Part shown: positions 5,689 through 11,827 of the stretch, in pieces | Layout of the letters: each line of letters begins with the position of its first letter | Numbering within the stretch: position 1 is the stretch's first letter | The notes under the pieces: model-generated | Told to the model about the DNA's origin: nothing | Database searches by the model: none | What the model saw: the letters and a program-made list of their open reading frames with translations, nothing else | Made by a program: the position numbers and the translations under genes | Assembly (NCBI GenBank): GCA_023436025.1 | Contig: JAEZKX010000439.1 | Coordinates: forward strand, 1-18,006 | Length of the DNA stretch: 18,006 nt | Source: Pseudomonadota bacterium | GTDB taxonomy: Bacteria > Pseudomonadota > Gammaproteobacteria > Burkholderiales > Burkholderiaceae_C | Direction of reading: 5' to 3'

Positions 5689-7374
5689 TCAGGCCCGGCA
5701 GCGCCCCAGCACGTAGCGGGTCATGGCCAGCGCCAGTTCGTGTTCGCCGAGGAAGACGCGGCCGGACAGCTCCTCTTCGAGGCGCCTCGCCTCCTCCTCG
5801 TTGTGCGAGCGCACCACGATCTCGATGCCGGGGTTCAGCAGCTTGGCATTGGCCGCCATCTGGCGCACGCCCAGCGTGTCGGCCGTGGCGATCACCAGCA
5901 TGCGGGCGCGCGCCACGTGGGCCTGCACCAGCGTCTCGGGCGTGCTGGCGTCGCCGAACACCGCGGCGATGCCGCGCGCGCGCAGCTTCTCCACCACCTC
6001 GCGGTTCTGCTCCGCCACCACGAAGGGCACGCCGTCGGCCAGCAGCGCCTCGGCCAGACGCCGGCCCACCCGGCCATAGCCCACCAGCACCACCTGCTGC
6101 GACAGGTACTTGGGGTCGGTGGAGCGCGGCAGCTCGGCCAGCGGGTCGTCACGCGCGGCCAGGTCGCGCGCCAGCTGCGAACGCGCCAGCAGCCAGCGCT
6201 GCAGCGGGTCGATGCACTTGAACACCAGCGGGTTCAGCGCGATGGAGATCAGCGCGCCGGCCACCACCAGACTGCCGGCCTCCGGCGGCATGACGCCCAG
6301 CGAGCCGCCCAGCGCCACCAGGATGAAGGAGAACTCGCCGATCTGCGCCAGGCTGGCCGAGACGGTCAGGGCGGTGTGCAGCGGGTAGCGCAGCAAGAGC
6401 ACCAGCAGCGCGGCGGCGAGCGACTTGCCGAACACGATGATGCCGACCACGGCCATCACGCGCAGCGGCTGGTCGACCAGGATGCGCGGGTCGAACAGCA
6501 TGCCGACCGAGACGAAGAACAGCACGGCGAAGGCGTCGCGCAACGGCAGCGTCTCTTCCGCCGCCCGGTGGCTGTACTGCGACTCGCGCAGCACCATGCC
6601 GGCGAAGAAGGCGCCGAGGGCGAACGACACGCCGAAGATCATGGTGGCGCCGTAGGCGATGCTCACCGCCGCCGCCACCACGCACAGGGTGAACAGCTCG
6701 CGCGAGCCGACCCGCTGCACCTGCCACAGCAGCCAGGGGAACAGCCGGCGGCCCACCACCAGCATCAGCGCCACGAACAGGCTGACCTGCAGCAGCGTGG
6801 TGCCCACGCTCTTCCACAGCACCGCCGACGACGCCGGCGCGGTGCCCGCCATCACCCCCGCCAGCGGCGGCAGCAGCACCAGCACCATGACCATCGCCAG
6901 GTCTTCCACCACCAGCCAGCCCACCGCGATGCGGCCGTTGAAGGAGTCGAGCACACCCAGGCTTTCCAACGCCCGCAGCAGCACCACCGTGCTGGCCACC
7001 GACAGCGAGATGCCGAAGACCAGCGCCGCCGGCAGGCTCCAGCCCCACAGGTGGGCGGCCGCCATCCCCATCGCCGTGGCGGCGGCCATCTGCACGATGG
7101 CGCCGGGTATGGCGATCTTGCGCACCGCCAGCAGGTCGCCCAGCGAGAAATGCAGTCCCACGCCGAACATCAGCAGCATCACGCCGATCTCGGCCAGCTG
7201 AGAGGCGAGGTTGGTGTCGGCGACGAAACCGGGCGTGAAGGGCCCGATGACGATGCCGGCGAGGAGGTAGCCCACCAGAGCCGGCAGGTGCAGGCGCGCG
7301 GCGACGAAGCCGAGCACCAGCGCCAGCCCCAGGCCCGCGGCGATGGTGGTGATGAGCGGGATGTTGTGGTCCAT
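5689..7374 (-). CDS. ybaL: YbaL-type CPA2 cation/proton antiporter with TrkA-N domain
   Basis: This 561-residue protein matches E. coli YbaL in length (558) and closely in N-terminal sequence. The shared landmarks include the PLITTI start, VGYLLAGIVIGPFTPGF and LLMFGVGLHFSLGDLLAVRK. Residues about 5-385 form the sodium/hydrogen exchanger domain with 12 or so helices. Residues from about 425 form a cytoplasmic RCK/TrkA-N nucleotide-binding domain with the GYGRVG dinucleotide loop. The family exchanges K+ (or Na+) for protons and is probably gated by a nucleotide. The start at the complement of 7372-7374 aligns with YbaL, and the longer frame overlaps the DedA gene and is rejected. It follows dedA by 32 bases and is probably cotranscribed with it. 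There is no TrkA-C domain, as in YbaL. Confidence 0.93.
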   Translation of the reverse strand: MDHNIPLITTIAAGLGLALVLGFVAARLHLPALVGYLLAGIVIGPFTPGFVADTNLASQLAEIGVMLLMFGVGLHFSLGDLLAVRKIAIPGAIVQMAAATAMGMAAAHLWGWSLPAALVFGISLSVASTVVLLRALESLGVLDSFNGRIAVGWLVVEDLAMVMVLVLLPPLAGVMAGTAPASSAVLWKSVGTTLLQVSLFVALMLVVGRRLFPWLLWQVQRVGSRELFTLCVVAAAVSIAYGATMIFGVSFALGAFFAGMVLRESQYSHRAAEETLPLRDAFAVLFFVSVGMLFDPRILVDQPLRVMAVVGIIVFGKSLAAALLVLLLRYPLHTALTVSASLAQIGEFSFILVALGGSLGVMPPEAGSLVVAGALISIALNPLVFKCIDPLQRWLLARSQLARDLAARDDPLAELPRSTDPKYLSQQVVLVGYGRVGRRLAEALLADGVPFVVAEQNREVVEKLRARGIAAVFGDASTPETLVQAHVARARMLVIATADTLGVRQMAANAKLLNPGIEIVVRSHNEEEARRLEEELSGRVFLGEHELALAMTRYVLGRCRA

Positions 7375-7406
7375 TGTGCGGACCACTCTACACCACGGAT
7401 GCGCGA

Positions 7407-8000
7407 CTATCGGGGGTGTCGCACGACCCGCACGACATACCAGGCGGCGATGGCGGCGAAGACCACGGTGGAAGCGGGATTGAGCCAGTCCGCCAGCTTC
7501 TCGTACTGGCTTTCCAGCAGGTAGCCGGCCAGCGTGAGCAGCCCCGACCAGATGGCGGAGCCCAGCAGGGTCCACAGCAGGAAGGCGCCCGGGTTCAGGT
7601 GGGCCAGGCCCGCCGGCAGGGCGACGATGGTGCGCACGGCCGGCACCAGGCGGCCGCCCACCAGCAGCAGCGCGCCATGGCGCTCGAACAGGGCGCGGCC
7701 GCGGTCGATCTCCTCGGGCGTGATCGCCACCCAGCGGCCGTGGCGGCGCGCCAGCGCCTTCAGGCGTTCCAGTCCCAGCTTGCGGCCGGCCCAGTACCAG
7801 GGCAGCGCCCCCAGCACCGAGCCGATGGCGCCGGCGGCCACCACGCCGGACGGATCGAGCTGGCCGCGCGCCGCCAGGAAGCCGGCGAAGGGCATGATCA
7901 GCTCCGAGGGCAGCGGCGGGAACACGTTCTCGGCGAACATGAGCAGTGCGATGCCCAGGTAGCCGGCGCCCTCGATCACGGAAATCACCCAGTCGGCCAT
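7407..8000 (-). CDS. DedA-family membrane protein
   Basis: This 197-residue member of the DedA/VTT (SNARE-associated) family is an inner-membrane protein. Recent work on the family points to scrambling or flipping of lipid carriers such as undecaprenyl phosphate or phosphatidylethanolamine. Diagnostic features are the acidic re-entrant hairpin FAENVFPPLPSELIMPFAG (Glu24, Pro28, Pro29, Glu33), GALPWYWAGRKLG (about 64-76), and the basic motif GGRLVPAVRTIVALPAG (Arg117, Arg123, Pro129). The substrate of this copy is not determinable. The start codon is only 18 bases downstream of the intrinsic terminator that ends the binding-protein block, and no ribosome binding site is obvious, so its expression signal is unclear. 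It is likely cotranscribed with ybaL. Confidence 0.9.
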   Translation of the reverse strand: MADWVISVIEGAGYLGIALLMFAENVFPPLPSELIMPFAGFLAARGQLDPSGVVAAGAIGSVLGALPWYWAGRKLGLERLKALARRHGRWVAITPEEIDRGRALFERHGALLLVGGRLVPAVRTIVALPAGLAHLNPGAFLLWTLLGSAIWSGLLTLAGYLLESQYEKLADWLNPASTVVFAAIAAWYVVRVVRHPR

Positions 8001-8018
8001 GGGGTGGGACCGTACATG

Positions 8019-8045
8019 AAAAAGCCGCCCCCGGGGGGCGGCTTT
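8019..8045 (-). terminator. Intrinsic terminator after the TRAP binding-protein gene
   Basis: AAAGCCGCCC (8021-8030) and GGGCGGCTTT (8036-8045) form a perfect ten-base GC-rich stem. Read on the minus strand, the stem is followed by a TTTTT run (8023-8019). It lies 56 bases past the stop codon of the gene ending at 8101. A second, imperfect GC hairpin (about 8058-8092, CGCCGGCC/GGCCGGCG arms) precedes it on the minus strand. Confidence 0.88.
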
Positions 8046-8100
8046 CGCGCGGTGCGCGCCGGCCCTGCCCGTTGCGCGGACAGGCCGGCGGCGCGGCCGA

Positions 8101-9183
8101 TTACAGCTTCACCGAGGTCAGGTAGGAGTCGTAGCGGAACTCCGACACGCGGCTCCACAGCACCTGGTCGCGCTGGAAGGCGCGCATGTCCTGGTGGATC
8201 TTCTTGAACTCGGGCGACTTGGCCTCGTGCTCGGCGAAGACTTCCATCGACGCCTTGAAGCCCGCGTCCATGACTTCCTTGGAGAAGGGCTTGAGCTGCG
8301 TCTTGGCGGCCACCAGGCGCTTCAGGGCGATCGGGTTCAGCGCCGCGTACTTGGCTTCCATGTCGCGCGCGGCCACCTTGGTGGCGGCGTCGACGATGGC
8401 CTTGTTCTCCGCCGACAGGGCGTCGTAGGCCTTGTTGTTGACGAAGAACTCGAGTTCGGCGCCGCCTTCCCACCAGCCGGGGTAGTAGTAGAACGGGGCG
8501 ACCTTGTTGAAGCCCAGCTTCTCGTCGTCGTAGGGGCCGACGAACTCGGTGGCGTCCAGCGTGCCCTTCTCGAGCGCCTGGTACACCTCGCCGGCGGGCA
8601 TGTTCTGCGCCACCACGCCCAGCTTGGCCATGGCCTCACCGAACAGGCCGCCGCCCAGGCGCATCTTCAGGCCCTTGAGGTCGGCGGCCGTCTTGATCTC
8701 CTTGCGGTACCAGCCGCCCATCTGGGTGCCGGTGTTGCCCGCGCTGTAGCTCTTCATGTTGTACTTGGCATAGAACGCGTCCATCAGCTTGCGGCCGTTG
8801 CCGTGCTCCATCCAGGCGTCCATCTGGCGCGCGGTCAGGCCGAAGGGCACGGCGCAGCCGAAGGCGAAGATGGCGTCCTTGCCGGTGAAGTAGTAGGGCG
8901 CAGTCTGCGCCATCTCGATGGTGCCGTTCTGGATGGCGTCGATCACGCCGAAGGCCGGCATCAGCTCGCCGGCGGCGTGGATCGACACCTCGAACTTGCC
9001 GCCCGACAGGGCCTTGACGGTGCGCGAGAAGGTCTCGGCGCTACCGAAGATGGTGTCCAGCGACTTGGGGAAGCTGGAGGCGAGGCGCCAGCGGACGGTG
9101 GCTTGCGCATGCACGGCGGGCGCGATGCCCGTGGCCAGCACGCCGGCGATGCCGGCGCGCTTGATGATCGAACGGCGGTCCAT
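8101..9183 (-). CDS. TakP-like TRAP transporter substrate-binding protein (copy 1, variant)
   Basis: This 360-residue periplasmic receptor is of the DctP family, closest to TakP, which binds 2-oxoacids such as pyruvate. The N-terminus MDRRSIIKRAGIAG is a Tat-like signal (twin Arg, AVHA cleavage near residue 26), like the MDRRSF start of TakP. Known ligand positions are Gln154 (NTGTQMGGW), Arg175 (GLKMR) and Glu213. The residue after that glutamate is Phe214 (ATEFVGPYDD), where the other two copies here and TakP have Trp. There is also one extra residue in the LGGGLF loop (177-182). The start at the complement of 9181-9183 has AGGAG upstream. The gene sits alone behind a 224-base intergenic region and ends at a strong terminator, so it is probably its own transcription unit. 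There is no permease gene nearby. A dedicated substrate different from copies 2 and 3 is plausible. Confidence 0.92.
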   Translation of the reverse strand: MDRRSIIKRAGIAGVLATGIAPAVHAQATVRWRLASSFPKSLDTIFGSAETFSRTVKALSGGKFEVSIHAAGELMPAFGVIDAIQNGTIEMAQTAPYYFTGKDAIFAFGCAVPFGLTARQMDAWMEHGNGRKLMDAFYAKYNMKSYSAGNTGTQMGGWYRKEIKTAADLKGLKMRLGGGLFGEAMAKLGVVAQNMPAGEVYQALEKGTLDATEFVGPYDDEKLGFNKVAPFYYYPGWWEGGAELEFFVNNKAYDALSAENKAIVDAATKVAARDMEAKYAALNPIALKRLVAAKTQLKPFSKEVMDAGFKASMEVFAEHEAKSPEFKKIHQDMRAFQRDQVLWSRVSEFRYDSYLTSVKL

Positions 9184-9407
9184 GTGAGGAGTACTCCTGG
9201 TTGTCTCTCCGGGCGGAAGCACCCGTTTTGGGATCATGCCCCACGGCAGGGCTGCAAGCTTGCACCATGCTGGCATGCCCAACCGTGGAAATAGAGAATT
9301 TTGGTTTTCGGAAGTTCCGGGGTGACCCGAAAGACTGCGGGTTACCCAGCTTGCGCGCACCAAGAAGATTCGCTAGTTCCGGCAGGCCGGTGCGGCGGCG
9401 CGCAGCC
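9184..9407 (-). promoter_or_regulatory. Upstream region of binding protein copy 1 with clustered palindromes
   Basis: These 224 bases between copies 1 and 2 hold no gene. They contain TGCAAGCTTGCA (9253-9264, perfect 12-base palindrome), GGCATGCC (9272-9279), and two related nine-base palindromes, GGGTGACCC (9320-9328) and GGGTTACCC (9339-9347), whose centres are 19 bases apart. The area 9287-9310 is AT-richer than its surroundings and is a reasonable place for a promoter. I cannot assign a -35/-10 pair with confidence. Paired sites about two helical turns apart are typical of a dimeric regulator bound twice. Confidence 0.4.
9187..9198 (-). promoter_or_regulatory. Palindrome overlapping the ribosome binding site of binding protein copy 1
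   Basis: AGGAGTACTCCT is a perfect 12-base palindrome ending three bases before the ATG. Its 5' half is the Shine-Dalgarno sequence (AGGAG, 9194-9198 on the complement, ten bases from the start). Folding would pair AGGA with TCCT around a GTAC loop, a weak hairpin. It may merely be coincidental, or it may modulate translation. Confidence 0.35.
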
Positions 9408-10487
9408 TCACAGGCGCTGGCTTTGCATGAAGCGGTCGAAGGTGGCCTCGGTGAAGCGGAACCACACGTTCTGGTCGGCGCGGAAGCGCGCGTAGTCGGC
9501 GTAGATCTTGCGCCAGGCCGGATTGCGCGCCGAGAGGTCCGCATAGATGGCGCGGGCGACGCGGAAGGCCGCCGTCATCATGTCGCCGGGGAAGGGCCGC
9601 AAGCGCGCGCCCGCGGCCACCAGCTGCTTCAGCGCCACCGGATTGCGGGCGTCGTAGCGCGCCTGCATGTCGACATGGGTGTAGCCCGAGGCCGCCGCCA
9701 GGATGGCCTTGTACTCCGCCGACAGGGCCTCGTAGGCGCGCAGGTTGACGAAGAAGTCCACCTGCAGGCCGCCCTCCCACCAGCCGGGGTAGTAGTAGTA
9801 GGGCGCCACCTTCTGCAGCCCCAGCTTCCAGTCGTCGTAGGGCCCCACCCATTCGGCCGCATCGATCCTTCCCTGCTGCAAGGCCGCGTGGATGTCGCCG
9901 CCCGGCAGGTTGTAGGGCACGCATCCCAGGGGTTCGACGATGCGCGCTGCAAAGCCGGCGATGCGCATGCGCAGGCCCTTGACGTCGGCGGCCGAGCGGA
10001 TCTCGCGGCGGAACCAGCCGCCCATCTGCGCGCCGGTGTTGCCGCCGGGGAAGCTGGTGAAGCCGTAGCCGGCATAGAACTCGCGCATCAGCTGCAGGCC
10101 GTTGCCCTGGAACATCCAGGCGCTCATCTGCCGGCTGGTCAGGCCGAACGGAATGGCCGCGCCGATGGCGAAGGCCTCGTCCTTGTCGACGAAGTAGTAG
10201 GGCGCGGTGTGGCAGGCCTCGACTTGGCCCTGCTGCACGCCGTCGACCACGCCAAAGGCCGGCATCAGCTCTCCCGGCGCATGCACCGAGATCTGGAAGC
10301 GGCCGCCCGACATCGCGCGGACCTGCTGCGCGAACACCTCCGCGGCGCCGTGGATGGTGTCGAGCGAGCGCGGAAAGCTGGAGGCCAGGCGCCAGCGCAC
10401 CACCGGCTGGGCGTGGACGGCGGGGGCGCTGCCCGCCGCCAGCACGGCGGCGATGCCCGATCGGCGCAATGCGTGGCGGCGGTTCAT
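9408..10487 (-). CDS. TakP-like TRAP transporter substrate-binding protein (copy 2)
   Basis: This 359-residue DctP/TakP-family periplasmic receptor starts with MNRRHALRRSGIAAV, a twin-Arg-containing signal with a cleavage site near AVHA (residue 26). The mature protein begins with the family opening VRWRLASSFPRSLDTIHG. Ligand positions Gln154, Arg175, Glu212 and Trp213 are all present (AAEWVGPYDD). The aromatic stretch YYYYPGWWEGG is intact. Its C-terminus (FDRFMQSQRL) matches copy 3 more closely than copy 1. The start at the complement of 10485-10487 lacks a good ribosome binding site. An in-frame start 14 codons upstream (10529) is possible but would spoil the signal peptide. It lies 64 bases downstream of copy 3, so it is probably cotranscribed with it. 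Confidence 0.9.
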   Translation of the reverse strand: MNRRHALRRSGIAAVLAAGSAPAVHAQPVVRWRLASSFPRSLDTIHGAAEVFAQQVRAMSGGRFQISVHAPGELMPAFGVVDGVQQGQVEACHTAPYYFVDKDEAFAIGAAIPFGLTSRQMSAWMFQGNGLQLMREFYAGYGFTSFPGGNTGAQMGGWFRREIRSAADVKGLRMRIAGFAARIVEPLGCVPYNLPGGDIHAALQQGRIDAAEWVGPYDDWKLGLQKVAPYYYYPGWWEGGLQVDFFVNLRAYEALSAEYKAILAAASGYTHVDMQARYDARNPVALKQLVAAGARLRPFPGDMMTAAFRVARAIYADLSARNPAWRKIYADYARFRADQNVWFRFTEATFDRFMQSQRL

Positions 10488-10551
10488 CAGGCGCGAGGTT
10501 ACACCGGCCCCACGGGCCCGCCGCGCCAAGGCCCGCGGCGCCGCGCGCCGC

Positions 10552-11631
10552 TCAGAGCTTTTGCGACTGCATGAAGCGGTCGAAGCCGCCTTCGGTGATC
10601 TGGAACCAGAGGTTCTGGTCAGCGCGGAACTTCGCGAAGTCGCCGTAGATGGTCTTCCAGTCGGGGTTCCTGCCGTTCAATTCGTCGTACACGGCCATCG
10701 ACTGCTTGAAGGCCTCGGACAGGATCTGGTTGGAGAAGGGGCGCAGCTTGGTGCCGGCGCCCACCAGTTGCCGCAGGGCGCCGGGGTTTCGGGCGTCGTA
10801 GCGGGCCTGCATCACGGTGTGGGCCTCGTGCGCGGCGGCCTCGACGATGGCCTTGTTCTCCGCCGACAGGCCGGCGAAGGCCTTGTCGTTGATGAAGAAG
10901 TCCAGCTCGGGCCCGCCCTCCCACCAGCCGGGGAAGTAGTAGTAGGGCGCGACCTTGTTGAAGCCCAGCTTCAGGTCGTCGTAGGGACCCACCCACTCGG
11001 CGGCGTCGATGGTGCCCTTTTCCAGCGCCTGGTAGATCTCGCCGCCGGGGATGTTCTGCGGCACGCCGCCCATGCGTTCGAGCACGCGGCCGGCGAAGCC
11101 GCCGATGCGCATCTTCAGGCCCTTCACGTCGGCCGGGGTCCTGATCTCCTTGCGGTACCAGCCGCCCATCTGCGCCCCGGTGTTGCCGCCGATGAAGTTG
11201 ACGATGTTGTACTTGGCGTAGAAGTCGCGCATGAGCTTCATGCCGTTGCCTTCCAGCATCCACGCCGTCATCTGCCGGCTGTTCAGGCCGAAGGGAATGG
11301 CGCAGCCGAGCGCGAAGCATTCGTTCTTGCCGAAGAAGTAGTAGGGCGCGGTGTGCGCCGCCTCCACCGTCCCCTGCTGCACGCCGTCGACCACGCCGAA
11401 GGGCGGCATCAGCTCGCCGGCGGCGTGGACCGAGACCTCGAACCTGCCGCCCGACATCGCCTTGATCTTGCTGGAGAACACATCGGCGGCGCCGAAGATG
11501 GTGTCCAGCGACCGGGGAAAGCTGGACACCAGGCGCCAGCGGACGGCGGGCTGCGCATGCACGGCCGGCGCCAGGCCGGTGGCCAGCACACCGGCGATGC
11601 CGGCGCGGCGCAAGACTGAGCGACGATCCAT
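10552..11631 (-). CDS. TakP-like TRAP transporter substrate-binding protein (copy 3)
   Basis: This 359-residue DctP/TakP-family receptor begins MDRRSVLRRAGIAG with a Tat-like signal ending near AVHA (residue 26). Its signal peptide is nearly the same as that of copy 1. Gln154 (NTGAQMGGW), Arg175 (GLKMR), Glu212 and Trp213 (AAEWVGPYDD) preserve the TakP-type carboxylate and sodium site, so a 2-oxoacid or related monocarboxylate is the most likely ligand. The start codon has an excellent AGGAGGAG upstream. It is the first gene after dxs on this strand, separated by 196 bases that include several inverted repeats, so it likely has its own promoter and drives copy 2 as well. The C-terminus FDRFMQSQKL is shared with copy 2. 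No dctQM lies adjacent, and the nearest pair is at 411-2784. Confidence 0.93.
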   Translation of the reverse strand: MDRRSVLRRAGIAGVLATGLAPAVHAQPAVRWRLVSSFPRSLDTIFGAADVFSSKIKAMSGGRFEVSVHAAGELMPPFGVVDGVQQGTVEAAHTAPYYFFGKNECFALGCAIPFGLNSRQMTAWMLEGNGMKLMRDFYAKYNIVNFIGGNTGAQMGGWYRKEIRTPADVKGLKMRIGGFAGRVLERMGGVPQNIPGGEIYQALEKGTIDAAEWVGPYDDLKLGFNKVAPYYYFPGWWEGGPELDFFINDKAFAGLSAENKAIVEAAAHEAHTVMQARYDARNPGALRQLVGAGTKLRPFSNQILSEAFKQSMAVYDELNGRNPDWKTIYGDFAKFRADQNLWFQITEGGFDRFMQSQKL

Positions 11632-11827
11632 GCGACGGCTCCTCCTCGGGTTCGGAAAGGCGCGGGGCGCATGAACACTTTCGTGCTCACCCTTCCGGTC
11701 CGGATTCTGGAGAAACCGTCTACTTTGGTATTCAGGGGTTTTCCCTGACCGGTCGACCGGCCAGGCTGGCGGCGGGCACCCGCTGCGCGCCCGCCGGCGC
11801 AGCCCCGTCTCTCCGCCGCCCAGGCGC
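11632..11827 (-). promoter_or_regulatory. Upstream region of binding protein copy 3 with inverted repeats
   Basis: These 196 bases after the dxs stop contain no gene. Visible elements are TGAACAC (11672-11678) with GTGCTCA (11683-11689), a 6-of-7 inverted repeat around TTTC, about 40 bases before the start codon. CAGGG/CCCTG lies at 11733-11747 around GTTTT. CCGGTCGACCGG at 11749-11760 is a perfect 12-base palindrome. A GGCGGGC/GCCCGCC stem is at 11771-11795. The last has no T-run, so no intrinsic terminator for dxs is seen. AT-rich bases at 11713-11743 are the likeliest promoter location. Confidence 0.4.

Noticed and set aside
5437..7524. A 695-residue open frame on the plus strand opposite ybaL and the vWA gene
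   Set aside because: It is His/Gln/Arg-rich antisense sequence with no domain features; the minus strand matches YbaL along its full length.
9256..9270. A sigma-54-like promoter (TGGTGC then TTGCA) on the minus strand upstream of binding protein copy 1
   Set aside because: The spacing between the GG and GC elements is nine bases rather than the required ten, and the match is part of the TGCAAGCTTGCA palindrome.
8101..11631. Recent tandem duplication or mobile-element origin of the three receptor genes
   Set aside because: The copies are clearly divergent in DNA and protein sequence, and there are no insertion sequences, terminal repeats or composition shifts around them.
11771..11795. A GGCGGGC/GCCCGCC hairpin as terminator for dxs
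   Set aside because: No T-run follows on the minus strand, so it does not qualify as an intrinsic terminator; GC-rich stems are frequent by chance here.
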